The notes beneath the pieces are model-generated. The model saw only the letters and a list, made by a program, of their open reading frames with translations, did no database searches and had not been told where the DNA came from. DNA of 64,000 bases, from the NCBI GenBank assembly GCA_027924585.1, contig BSBM01002083.1, forward strand, positions 62,001-126,000. The letters run 5' to 3'. The translations under genes were made by a program, and so were the position numbers. Shown here piece after piece: positions 11,748 to 24,419 of this stretch; the first letter of the stretch is position 1; each line of letters opens with the position of its first letter. The DNA is from Larix kaempferi. Lineage: Eukaryota > Streptophyta > Pinopsida > Pinales > Pinaceae.

Positions 11748-11760
11748 GGAACTCAGCACA

Positions 11761-13822
11761 AGGGAAACAAAGACAATTCATAGACAACCTATATTGATGA
11801 AAACTCAACTACAAAGATACAAAAGAAAATTTCTTATGTTGGAAATTGACCGTGAAAGTCAAAGAGAAAAGTTGGAGGAGGTTGTCAAGGTCAATGAGCT
11901 GCAAACATAGTTATTCACCTAGAATTGGAGTAGAGACTTGGTTTTGGATAACTTGGGAACACAAATAATCATATAATATTTATTAAATATTTGAGTAAGA
12001 TAATTAGTGGACAATGTGGGGATTTATTCATGATCTCGAGGGACAATGATAAATAAGTTAATAATGGGGGCATTGGGAAGGAACACATAATCAAGATCAA
12101 GCACTAACTCTTCATCAAAGGCTCAAGATCCTTGACTCAAGGTGAATTAGGGCTTTGATAGTTATACGGAACTCATCTCTTATAACAAGATACATGCAAA
12201 ACTCAACTACTCCAATGGATTTCAAATTGGCAAGGATCATATTATGAACATTTCAAGAGGAAAAAAGAATTGAATCATGCTCTAAGGGATTGAAATCAAT
12301 AAGCATATATTTTGGCGAATGAGGCCTTCCCTTTGGAGGTAGGAAAATGAAGAACAAAATATGGGATTTTGGCTATAAAAATCCCTTAGAAATTTAATTT
12401 ATGACCAAGCCAACTTTATAAATTCTAAGTGGTGTATTCAACTCAATTGAAAAGGATTGGCTTTGTGAAAATCCTCATAGCAGATCTAAGATATGATGTA
12501 TACCTCACAAGAGAATGATTATGATTAAGCAAGAAAATAGAAGAAGAGTGGTCAATACAGTATAATGAGCAACATAATAATATGGTACAGTAGAACTCAG
12601 ATAGAAGCAATAATACTTCACACACACTAGTTAATTAATCACAATACAAATAAATAGTACAATGGTAGAGAGGATTCAAATGCCTAAGGTGGCAATTCGA
12701 ATTAGCCTCTCAGAGTGATCATAAGATCAATAGAGTGTCATTGGAGCACAACTAGGTGTCCTCATGATCATCGGAGCACAACTGGAAGTCTTCATCATCA
12801 TCAGTGGAGTCATCAATGCTCAAGTAACTGTCAACCATCAGTCAAACTAACTCTGGTAGGTGTAACTCAGTGTAACTGACTGTAATTGAGTATAAATTGA
12901 AGACAACTCGACTAGTAGGTGAAGAAGGGCGAGTTGCTTCCTAAAATCAAGGAAGAAGGGCACATTAAGCAACTGGAGGGCTAAAAATGAATAATGAGAA
13001 GCTCCTGGGGGCTGGCTAACTGAGGGCTAGGTGCTGGACTGATGACTGGGATGCATGCAAACCCTAGAATGCATGCAAACTTTAAAAGTGCATGCATGAC
13101 TGAAAATGTAAATGATCAAAATACTAGTGGGACTAGGATGGAGTATAGGAATATCCTAACAGGCTTTAATTCACTTGAGCCTCAAGGTATGCTCATGCAC
13201 ATTTTGTTTAATGGCGGAGCAACATAATATGACTACAATAATTAATATTGTAGATGAAGGTGGGAGATTTCTTGATTGCATCTTCGTTGCCTTCCCAAGT
13301 TCTGTAGTGAACTCTCAAGAATTATGGGTTGGAATCTCGTTGGAATCCAAGCATTAGTATGGGATACAGGCATTTCCTCCATAAGGGATTTGGCACAAAA
13401 CAAAGATTTCACCTACCTTTCTTATTCCTGTGAATCTATATCTATATTTTTATGACAATGGAAAACCATACTTATCTAGGTCGATATGCTTTCTATGAAG
13501 TATTGGATATCCAATGAGTGTTGAGGAGGCATGATATTTTTTAGTAGATAATCAATCGGCAATCTCCAGTATAAGAAACAAACTGTATTCTCGGGAGGAG
13601 ACTGAAAATATCGAGCATGAAATTTTTTAGAGATTGTGGTTTAACAAAAAATCCAAATTGAAAAATTAAAGGCAAAGTGAAACATGCTTCAACAAATGGT
13701 AATAGGCCTAGCCAGGAACTCACAATTATTGGCATCTCAATAAAGAATGTCAATTGGCTCAACACTTGAAGGAACAAAAGAGGAAGAATCAATCCAGCAA
13801 GCACTAGGGGAAGTGGATATGG
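11761..13822. other. Stretch with no gene that I can identify
   Basis: No known domain. The minus strand close to the LARD-like insertion (about 13300-13820) and its continuation at 36932-37260 give several broken frames, some fairly long, that may be remains of one older element split by the insertion. I could not assign them to a family. Confidence 0.35.
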
Positions 13823-13827
13823 AAGAT

Positions 13828-16800
13828 TGTAACATACCCAAAATCTGCGAAATAGTATTTTAGGTGAAATTTCAAAAAAGATCAATTTGTAAAAATTTGA
13901 TTGACAATGATCCACTTAGCTCATAACTGAAATCGTAGAAAAACACTAAGCGTTAGACTACTCCAACTTTTCTTCTAAGTATGAATATCCACTTTTGCAA
14001 CCGTTAGTACAATGTGGATTCTAAAATAATATTAAGGATCTTTCAAAACTTATAATAAGAGTCGTTCAACCGTCCTCCATAATTTCATCATCACTAATTT
14101 GGTTAGTAAACATAAGGGAGATAGAAAATACATAACATTCACTTTTCTATATCACTTAAACCTCACTTCTTTAGGCAAAGGTCTTTAGCCCATAACTACA
14201 ATATAAAACTCTTTGTCCTATAACATCTCATCTATTTTATTTCTCTAAGTACATTTACATTCCAAACAATTTCTATTGATTCCTTACTCGTTCCATTCAT
14301 ACATTTAACAAGAACAAGATTATCATACTGGAAATCCATGACATTAAGGAACTTACAATTATCGGATGCATCTAGATAACAACAACACACACACATAAGA
14401 AGAGAACATATTTACATGGTTCGCCCTGACTAGGCTATGTCCACCAAGGCAGGTCATCACTTCTTTTATTATCAAAAAGAGAGTTACATCTTACAATTCT
14501 ACTAAAGCAAAATCCCACAATCTCAATGCGTCTTATTAGAGCACAATTTCTAGACAATTCCACACTAACATCAGGACTACGACAAGGTTCTACAGTTCTA
14601 CAATAACCCAACAGGGCTATTTATGCAACAACACAATTTATTCACTTCTACTTCTGTACTATATATATGTACGAAACATTTAGCATTCATCCTAACTTCA
14701 ACATAAGTTAAGGAGGCATTATCATATAAGTATAAACATTTGCATTATAACGAATCGAATCCTAAATATAGTAATGACTAAAATATATCCAATTATTTAA
14801 CAACTAGACTTCGCTTCCCTCCATAACTTCCATTACAAAGATATATTAAAATATATAGCGAAACGTGGTAGCAATGCATCTCCTTCGAGAGCCTCTGTGC
14901 AATGCACTAGGCAGGCATTAATTAGCGAGCACTGGCATAACAAAAACCACAGAAACTAAAATAGTGGCAACCAAAAGCAATTAAAAGAGATCGTAAATGG
15001 TTCTGAACCACAACATGGCAGTGATATATCTCATGCGAGATCTTCACTAAACCCAAGCCACTAAACGCCGACAAGACTATCACGGATCTAGTGCATCTTT
15101 ATAAATACCAACCGACTGTATAAGTGAAAGTATCATTAATCAAACAAGGGTTTCACTATCCAATAATACTCTATTTTATGGATCGATTCCCCTCTCTGTC
15201 TCACCATAGTTTCCTAAATCGAAATCTTACATAGAGGTTTAGCTACTGAGATAAAGTAATGTCATGCTGAGATTAAGCAGATTGCTTTTTCCATAAACAT
15301 ATACGATAGATCTAATACAAACTTAGTTAAATGAGATTGTTCGAAAGTCATAACTTATTGAATAATATAGCTCTGTCCATAGGCGTAATGAGACGTAAAA
15401 TCGACACAATGTTTCAACCACTACCAACATGGGTATAAATCGTATTCTGCAGAGTATTACACACTCTGTCATCAGAGTAATCGACAGTCTGTGCGAGGAT
15501 CAGCCTAAAATATTTCATTAATAGTAATGTAGGGATAACTTCTACAGCGATTCGCACTAATACTAGGTGATGGACAGGTTCAGATATTGAGATCGCAATT
15601 TCATAATAAATGCAGAGGATATGTAATATAAGTCAGCAATCGATTTACTGTAGAGATATTTAGCTCTGTCAAATGCTATGTGGTCAACACAACGCATCTA
15701 TCTGTATATATTTTCCATAGCTGAACGCTATGGAGAAAGGGAACGACATTACCTGTTGATGCCACGACTCGTTTCAGTAATCTTTACCATTAGCAAAAAC
15801 TTGCTTAGATTGTGAAGATCTGCATGATCTAGGATCCCCTCAACTCTCCTTCTCTATCAACCTTCGAGACCAATTCCAACAAAAATCCTCGATATATGAG
15901 ATCTCCTTCTCTTCTTATCTGCAGGGATTTCCTCTTTTTCAAGCGGAGATGTATAATTGCCAATGCCCAGGTTTCTCCATGCATAGATCATCTCCATATC
16001 TCCCCAGATCGATCCTTCCCTCACCCTCCAGATATGTATAAGGCCACTCTCCCCCTCGTGAAAGTATGCCCCCTCATGGATGTGATTCCTCCTCCTTTAT
16101 GCATAGAGATTGTGCCTCTACCCTGTAGAGTCCGCCCCAATCCTCCCAGATTTCTGGGAGTCGATATCTCGCTGGCATAAGGATGGTGCTAAATGGAAGG
16201 ATTCCCCTTCCATCTGGAAGTCAGTATCTCGCAGTATGCCAAATGGAAGTTTTTCACTTCTTCAAGGAGACCAAACCTGAGATGATTCTTCTAAAAAAAG
16301 CACACACGTTGACGTTGGGTGTGCGTCTATTATCTAGTGTCGATTATGCTACTTCTATCAATATGTATTACCCATTTTCTTCCAATAAAGATATCCCCTT
16401 TAATTTTCATAATAGATATATACTATTACCATAGTTAATTTATCCTTATCAGTTTATATCCTTAAAAAAGTAAGCCATTCTATTTTTGGGCAATACAATA
16501 TATATATATATATATAGTCCGAAAAAAAATATCCATCACTCTAAATAAATAGTGATCATAAACTTCCCATACGGAGTTATTCTTTCATATTCAACGATTA
16601 CATCATTTTACAAAATAACAACGGTCCAACTTGGGACAGAAAGCTTCAAAAAAGCATGTTCAATGCTGGAATGAAAACCTGAGTCGTAGCCCAGGAGTGT
16701 CTTCTTTACATACAAAAAAAACCTTCATAAAGAAGGGCATGTCTTCTTCTTACTAGAGATTAAGCTGGAATTCCACTCTGATCTCTCCTGGTGGAATTAG

Positions 16801-18145
16801 CAAGGCCTTTTTTGAAAGTATATTAGCCTCAACATTGAGCTCTCGGTAAACATGTCTAAAGGTGACGGAGCTGAAGCAAGAGATAAGACTTTGTTTTTGA
16901 GTTAACAGTGACTGCAAATGAGGAGCTCTGATCTGTAGCTTGTGATTTTCCCAATCTATAACCATTTTGGAATCACCAAAAACTTGGAGGGTCGTAATCT
17001 GATGCCTAAGAGTAGTCAATAGTAAAGCCCATAAAGTTGATACTTCAGCCTTGCTATTAGTCCCATGACCAATTCCATAAAGGATGTTTATTTTGTTGTG
17101 ATTATTTAGGTAAATAACCCCTCCTCAAACCTCCTAACTGTGGATTAACCTCGCTTGCCCCGTCGAAATAGGCCCAGGGGAGGTTATTATCAATAATAGG
17201 ATGGATCAGTACTCTCTTCTTTTTCTCTGTCTCTTCTTGTTTATGCTCTTTTGTCCATTGCACGATAAGGGCCACAGTAATGTCAGCTGGGATAAAGTTT
17301 TCAAGAAATATGACCGAATTCCTTGCCCACCAGATGCCATAAAGGAAACGGGAAGGGAAGTCATTGAAGGGGTGTACCAAAGGGTTCTTCAACCAATTGT
17401 GGCATCAAATTTCCAGAGACGAATCCATAGGGATTTCAACATCAACGAGCTTCTTGGTGGGATCCTTCCATACCGCTATATATATATATAATAAAACCTT
17501 TACATTGTTGGCCTATAATATGATACTTCCATTTATCTTTCTATATATCTATATACTTATATACATATATTTTTCATATATTCATGGTATTTTCTATACC
17601 AATTGATCTCTTCATTATTTTATTCAGTTTCTTATTTCGATCTCTAAGAATAGCTCTATGGCACTCGATGCCATAATTAAGATGATAATAATAATCACTT
17701 AACCTAAAGTAATAAATAGCTTTTACTAAATAATGAAATTAAAGAAGTTCACTATTTGCTAGTGGCAAAATAGTAACTAAGTCTACTCAAGACTTACCTC
17801 TATTTTAGGACTGTACTTAGGAGGTTTAGACCATCAAGTGGACAAGTTTCCCCATATTTAGGTTCCTAAGGTATCAGGATGACACTGACCATCGGTAACT
17901 CATTCTCTATGGCTTCCTAGCCATCCACCTCTTCTCCCTCCCTTAGTGGATTCATGCCCTCATCGTTCAAGTCGCATCATGCCTTCAGTCCCCTAAGTCT
18001 ACCATTTGATAAATATAACTTACGAAAATAAACAACCTGTTTAAAAAGGTTTACTGGTGGGGCCTTGGCCTTGAGCTCCTCACCATAACCAAGTATACAT
18101 TTACAATTTACATTTCAAAAAGTATGGAAAAAGAGGGATGTTACA
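13828..18145 (-). repeat. LTR1 (left, 3' LTR) of the LARD-like element
   Basis: It starts TGTAACATACCC and ends GGGATGTTACA next to the polypurine tract at 18146. The length is 4,318 bp including a LINE fragment of about 960 bp at 16517-17476, so about 3.36 kb of it is LTR. It is the most complete copy outside the insert. A 94-codon plus frame at 15896-16180 recurs in LTR2 and, altered, in LTR3; it lies antisense to the element and has no known domain, so I treat it as non-coding. Confidence 0.85.
16517..17476 (-). pseudogene. 5'-truncated LINE insertion (RNase H end) inside LTR1
   Basis: The minus strand carries a linker with IWWARNS, the RNase H start LPWAYFDGAS, a segment with SKAEVSTLWALLL, FGDSKMVIDW and finally FRHVYRELNVEANILSKKA. 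These are the four regions of the RNase H domain at the end of plant L1-like ORF2, and they resemble the LINE at 38875-45670. One stop after the first strand splits the domain. The fragment sits inside a (TA)n tract, and LTR3 has an uninterrupted TA tract at the same point (36206-36242). The 3' end reads GGATATTTTTTTTCGGAC on the minus strand. Confidence 0.85.
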
Positions 18146-18160
18146 TTCTTTCCCCCTTAA
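18146..18160 (-). other. Polypurine tract next to LTR1
   Basis: On the minus strand it reads AAGGGGGAAAGAA directly before the LTR start TGTAACATCCC. This is the expected plus-strand primer position and fixes the element as minus-oriented. The equivalent in the second internal unit was removed by a deletion. Confidence 0.8.
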
Positions 18161-18810
18161 GAAGGACACTGTCCTCGGTGTTCATGTTTTGTCAACAGTT
18201 TGTCTTGCATCTTTAGTTTCCTTCGATCTTTCATACTTTTTGTATGTCTTTCTTTGGGCATATCCTTCTTGATGCTCCTAATTTCTCTTCGAGCTTCTAT
18301 CTGTGTTGTCATTGTTTCTCTTTAATAATCTACATCAGGCACAGCTCATACAGGCTCTTTTAAAATATTTTAGCATAACATATTTACACTTCACAAAATT
18401 TCAAATAGTAACTGTTTAACATTTATCATTCATCCCCATTCTTGAGGATTTTTGCTTACTCAAGCATTCATAGAATTCACACAAAAATACATCCAATAGT
18501 CTAGTTACAAGACAAATAATTAATATTTGCTATATCATAAAACAAATCTTTCAACAACACTTTGTTGATCATCAAACTCTCCCATGAGTTTGGAACTTCA
18601 GCAACCCTCTGCTGAACACGGAATTCTTCCTCGATTTTTGTCACAAATTCCTGTGGACTTACGAGCTACACTTTTGAGGTTACTCTCCCTTTTTATTGCT
18701 AGTCAAAAAGTTTTCCTCCTCAAGACATCAAACAACATCCTGTCTCCAGATGTCAATATTTGTGCCTAGGTCTTTGCCATTGATACCACAAAACTCTTTC
18801 GCAATTCCCC

Positions 18811-18974
18811 TCAAGCCTTCTTGATTGAGTCCAGGAATTTCTTTTCCACCTAGCTTCCTGCTTGAGTCCAGGAAAAGTGGCTTTAGCAAAGCAGAGTTGG
18901 GTCAATTTTTTCCACCTCAAGCCTCCTGCTTGAGTCCCGGAATATTCTTTTCCCCTCAAACATTTTCGTTTGAG
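18811..18974. repeat. Array of four small hairpin repeats in internal region A
   Basis: Four spaced inverted repeats with arms of about 5-7 bases: 18811-18830, about 18849-18866 (imperfect), 18916-18934 (CTCAAGC/GCTTGAG) and 18955-18974 (CTCAAAC/GTTTGAG). Each is followed by a GTCC(A/C)GGAA-like tail. The third and fourth differ by a paired change that keeps the stem. The array is conserved in internal region B. Confidence 0.65.
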
Positions 18975-20751
18975 TCTAGGAAATAACAATACTTTATTAT
19001 TTCTTGTAGTTTTGGTTAACCACAACATGCAACATAATAGCAACATCAAGTAGGTTCATCTATTTACTCATTAGTTCGAACTCGTTCTTTTATCATATCC
19101 CTTCATGAGTCATTGATCTTACCATATGATTACAATGTATATTGTATTGCGCCCATGTCTTTCCACAAGTTCCAAAGAATTTTTCCCATTTGCCAATTCA
19201 TTTGTTAGTACCACTTTATATAACATAAATCAAATTTGTAAGAAAATCCTTTCTTTAAGCATAATAATAAGAAAGTCACCCTTCATATTATATTATCCAT
19301 ACATAATTATCTGAAATGAACATCCTCTTTTGGTTCCTTATTTTCATCATTACAACATGGTTCACCAAGAGTAAGATACAAATTGAATTTTTTCCTAGTA
19401 CATTATTTCCTAGGAAAGCATGTGCTAGGAAACCATGTGCATACAATAAAACTTATAATAGATTCCTTAACTTCCTAAGACTTCAGGATAACCTCCTTTC
19501 TTACTACGCACAACTAGCTTACCAGGCTTACACAATGCCTTGAACCCGAAATAGCATTCTTTCTTTGATAACCCATGGGACAATATGACCACTTAACCCC
19601 AAGTTTTAACTATCATCCCTTCAAATATAATTTATACAACTTTTTATTTGTACACACTAACATCGTGTAAGTAACAACCAATCACCTATGTACCTACTTG
19701 CATACCTTTATAAAGATAACTACCTACCTTTATAAGGGTGCTTGCATATCTCGTTATTATATGACACTCATATGCCAAGGTACATGTTTGCTTGTGTTAC
19801 CACATTTTGGTATTACACATAAATCAATATACCAAAATGAATCTAAATTATCAATGTATCTATAAATCTCGTTCACAAAAATATAACTTTTATAACACCT
19901 ACTCATATTATTCCAACATTCATAGTGAAGACTTCTGAATAATAAATAAATAAAAAATATGCGAAGTCATACCTTTTCATCATAGGCATCCTATTTAGAA
20001 CACACCTGTGTACTAAGTAATTATATCCATTTATCTTTTTGTTGAACTTACAAGCAGGGTACAAGCATGCCCCAATGTCACACATTAATTATATTTACTT
20101 ATCCTATACAATCACATATAATCAAGGAGACTCTCACACATTATCCTCCTTTATAACTTTACAATTTCCTAGTCATAAAGAACTTCACAGCATTAAGATG
20201 TCTAAGTAAACAAATTAGAATTAATTCTTTTTTTTTTAAATCTAGATACCATAGTCTAACAAGGCTATACTTCTTGTATTAGTCTCGCATAAACAAATAA
20301 CTCATAATTCCTAAATTTTGGTTTTAAAGAAGAAAAATCTACATAACCATACTTTCTTTACTACTAAATCATAACCAAATCAAGCACTTTAGAGAATTTA
20401 CTATTGATGTCAATAGCATTGTAAATTTGTAAAACTTTCTCGTTGTCCAATGGATCTACTTTGTAGAGTAGGAGAAGAAATTCATCGATTAGTATTTATC
20501 AAATAAAAGATCATTCAAATACATAATGAAGCATACACAATGCTCACCTAATGCTAAGTCATTATAACGCATAAGTAAATGGAAAATACTTACTTGTAAT
20601 TCCAATACGTCTTATCAGTTACCTTTTGTCGATCCTTGGAAATGAATTTTTCCGTTGCGTCTTTTTTAAATGGAGTTCCCTTGCTAGTTCTACCAACTTC
20701 TATTTTATTTCTCCAGCTAAGCCCAATTAGGCCCGAGTATTTGCAACCTGT

Positions 20752-20763
20752 GCTCTAATACCA
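20752..20763 (-). other. Primer-binding site next to LTR2
   Basis: Minus strand TGGTATTAGAGC, one base off the initiator tRNA-Met complement, two bases from the LTR2 end at 20766. Confidence 0.8.
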
Positions 20764-20765
20764 TA

Positions 20766-23700
20766 TGTAACAAACCCAAAATCTGTGAAACAATATTTTA
20801 GGTGAAATTTCAAAAAAAATCAATTTGTAAAAATTTGATTGACAATGATCCACTTAGCTCATAACTGAAATTGTAGAAAAACTCTAAGTGTTAGACTACT
20901 CCAACTTTTCTTCTAAGTATGAATATCCACTTTTGCAACCGTTAATACAATGTGGATTCTAAAATAATATTAAGGAACTTTCAAAACTTATAATAAGAAT
21001 CGTTCAACCATCCTCCATCATTTCATCATCGCTAATTTGGTTAGTAAACATAAGGGAGATAGAAAATACATAACATTCACTTTTCTATATCACTTAAACC
21101 TCACTTCTTTAGGCAAAGGTCTTGAGCCCATAAATACAACATAAAACTCTTTGTCCTATAACATCTCATCTATTTTATTTCTCTAAGTACATTTACATTC
21201 CAAACAATTTCTATTGATTCCTTACTCTTTCCATTCATACATTTAACAAGAACAAGATTATCATACTGGAAATCCATGACATTAAGGAACTTACAATTAT
21301 CGGATGCATCTAGATAACAATAACACACACACATAAGAAGAGAACATATTTACGTAGTTCACCCCGACTAGGCTACGTCCACCAAGGCAGGTCATCACTT
21401 CTTTTATTATCAAAAGGAGAGTTACATCTTACAATTCTGCTAAAGCAAAATCCCACAATCTCAATGCCTCTTATTAGAGCACAATTTCTAGACAATTCCA
21501 CACTAACATCAGGACTACAACAAGGTTCTACGGTTCTACAATAACCCAACAAGGCTATTTATGCAACAACACAATTTATTCACTTCTATTTTTGTACTAT
21601 ATATATGTACGAAACAATTAGCATTCATCCTAACTTATTGAATAATATAGCTCTGTCCATAGGCGTAATGAGACGTAAAATCGACACAATGTTTCAACCA
21701 CTATCAACATGGGTATAAATCGTATTCTGCAGAGTATTACACACTCTGTCATCAGAGTAATCGACAGTCTGTGCGAGGATCAGCCTAAAATATTTCATTA
21801 ATAGTAATGTAGGGATAACTTCTACAGCGATTCGCACTAATACTAGGTGATGGACAGGTTCAGATATTGAGATCGCAATTTCATAATAAATGCAGAGGAT
21901 ATGTAATATAAGTCAGCAATCGATTTACTGTAGAGATATTTAGCTCTGTCAAATGCTATGTGGTCAACACAACGCATCTATCTGTATATATTTTCCATAG
22001 CTGAACGCTATGGAGAAAGGGAACGACATTACCTGTTGATGCCACGACTCGTTTCAGTAATCTTTACCATTAGAAAAAACTTGCTTAGATTGTGAAGATC
22101 TGCATGATCTAGGATCCCCTCAACTCTCCTTCTCTATCAACCGTCGAGACCAATTCCAACAAAAATCCTCGATATATGAGATCTCCTTCTCTTCTTATCT
22201 GCAGGGATTTCCTCTTTTTCAAGCGGAGATGTATAATTGCCAATGCCCAGGTTTCTCCATGCATAGATCATCTCCATATCTCCCCAGATCGATCCTTCCC
22301 TCACCCTCCAGATATGTATAAGGCCACTCTCCCCCTCGTGAAAGTATGCCCCCTTATGGATGTGATTCCTCCTCCTTTATGCATAGAGATTGTGCCTCTA
22401 CCCTGTAGAGTCCGCCCCAATCCTCCCAGATTTCTGGGAGTCGATATCTCGCTGGCATAAGGATGGTGCTAAATGGAAGGATTCCCCTTCCATCTGGAAG
22501 TCAGTATCTCGCAGTATGCCAAATGGAAGTTTTTCACTCCTTCAAGGAGACCAAACCCGAGATGATTCTTCTAAAAAAAACACACACGTTGACATTGGGT
22601 GTGCGTCTATTATCTAGTGTCGATTATGCTACTTCTATCAATATGTATTACCCATTTTCTTCCAATAAAAATATCCCCTTTAATTTTCATAATAGATATA
22701 TACTATTACCATAGTTAATTTATCCTTGATCAGTTTATATCCTTAAAAAAGTAAGCCATTCTATTCTTGGGAAATACAATATATATATATATATATAGTC
22801 TGAAAGGAAAATATCCATCACTCTAAATAAAGAGTGATCATAAACTTCCCATACCGAGCTATTCTTTCATATTCAACGATTACATCATTTTACAAAATAA
22901 CAACTGTCCAACTTGGGTCAGAAAGCTTCAAAATAGCATGTTCAATGCTGGAATGAAAACCTGAGTCATAGCCTAGGAGTGTCTTCTTTACATACAAAAA
23001 AAACCTTCATAAAGAAGGGCATGTCTTCTTCTTACTAGAGATTAAGTTGGAATTCCACTCTGATCTCTCCTGGTGGAATTAGCAAGGCATTTTTTGAAAG
23101 TAGATCCGCCTTAGCATTGAGCTCTCGGTAAACATGTCTGAAGGTGATGGAGCTAAAGCAAGATACAAGACTTTGTATTTGAGTTAACAGTGACTACAAA
23201 TGAGGAGCTCTGATCTGTAGCTTGTGATTTTCCCAATCTATAACCATTTTGGAATCACCAAAAACTTGGAGGGTCGTAATCTGATACCTAAGAGCAGCCA
23301 ATAGTAAATCCCATAAAGTTGATAGTTCATCCTTCCTATTAGTCCCATGACCAGTTCCATAAAGGATGTTTATTTTGTTGTGATTATTTAGGTAAATAAC
23401 CCCTCCTCAAACCTCCTAACTGTGGATTAACCTGGCTTGCCCCGTCGAAATAGGCCCAGGGGAGGTTATTATCAATAATAGGATGGATCAGTACTCTCTG
23501 CTTTTTCTCTGTCTCTTCTTGTTTATGCTCTTTTTTCCACTGCACGATAAGGGCCACAGTAATGTCAGCTGGGATAAATTTTTCAAGAAATATGACCGAA
23601 GGGAAGGCATTGAAGGGGTGTACCAAAGGGTTCTTCGACCAATTGTGGCAACAAATTTCCAGAGACGAATCCATACGGATTTCAACATCAACGAGCTTCT

Positions 23701-23987
23701 TGGTGGCATCCTTCCATACCACTATATATATATATATATATAGATATAATAAAACCTTTACATTGTTGTCCTATAATATGATACTTCCATTTATCTTTCT
23801 ATATATCTATATACTTATATACATATATTTTCTATATTTTTCATATATTCATGGTATTTTCTATACCAATTGATCTCTTCATTATTTTATTTAGTTTCTT
23901 ATTTCAAGCTTTGAGAATAGCTCTATGGCACTCAATGCCATAATTAAGATGATAATAATAATCACTTAATGAAATTAAAGAAGTTCA
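20766..23987 (-). repeat. LTR2 (middle), internally deleted and right-truncated
   Basis: It starts TGTAACAAACCC. About 660 bp present in LTR1 (14696-15355) is missing at about 21632, between two copies of TAACTT. The right end, including the terminal GTTACA and the polypurine tract, is missing: at about 23987 the sequence jumps to the point equal to 18385. To the right of 21632 the copy is LTR1-like (same LINE insertion, same micro-inversion). To the left it lacks about a dozen bases private to LTR1. Confidence 0.8.
22797..23722 (-). pseudogene. 5'-truncated LINE insertion inside LTR2
   Basis: Same insertion as 16517-17476, at the same point of the LTR, about 4 percent different. The RNase H start LPWAYFDGAS and the rest of the domain are recognisable. 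A deletion of about 40 bases removes part of the linker (the IWWARNS region) seen in LTR1. Being shared at the same site, it is copied by duplication and is not an independent insertion. Confidence 0.85.
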
Positions 23988-24419
23988 CATATTTACACTT
24001 CACAAAATTTCAAATAGTAACTGTTTAACATTTATCATTCATCCTCATTCTTGAGGAAATTTTTGCTTACTCAAGCATTCATAGCATTCACACAAAAAGA
24101 CATCCAATAGTCTAATTACAAGACAAATCATTAATATTTTCTATATCATAAAACAAATCTTTCAACAACACTTTGTTGATCATCAAACTCTCCCATGAGT
24201 TTGGAACTTCAGCAACCCTCTGCTGAACACAAAATTCTTCCTCGATTTCTATCACAAATTCCTGTGGACTTATGGGCTACACTTTTGAGGTTACTCTCCT
24301 TTTTATTGCTAGTCAAAAAAATGTCCTCCTCAAGACATCAAACAACGTCCTGTCTCCAGATGTCAATCTTTGTGCCTAGGTCTTTGCCATTGATACCACA
24401 AAACTTTTTCGCAATTCCC

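Larger units (their letters stand above)
18146..20765 (-). other. Internal region A of the LARD-like element, non-coding
   Basis: About 2.6 kb between the polypurine tract and the primer site. All frames are short and none carries gag, protease, reverse transcriptase or integrase motifs. It is homologous to internal region B (23988-26321), with about 4 percent difference over the stretch I compared. It contains the hairpin array at 18811-18974. Frames at 18584-18769 and 19316-19543 also appear in B but with length changes and no motif. Confidence 0.8.

Noticed and set aside
13541-13915. A 124-codon minus frame crossing the left end of the LARD-like element
   Set aside because: It spans the insertion boundary at 13828, so it cannot be an old gene. 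The part outside the LTR has no known domain.
15896-16180. A 94-codon frame identical in LTR1 (15896-16180) and LTR2 (22176-22460), with a changed form in LTR3 (28545-28931)
   Set aside because: The whole surrounding 1.1 kb is near-identical between LTR1 and LTR2, so the identity is not specific to the frame. LTR3 has a length change and many amino-acid changes. The frame is antisense to the element and has no recognised domain.
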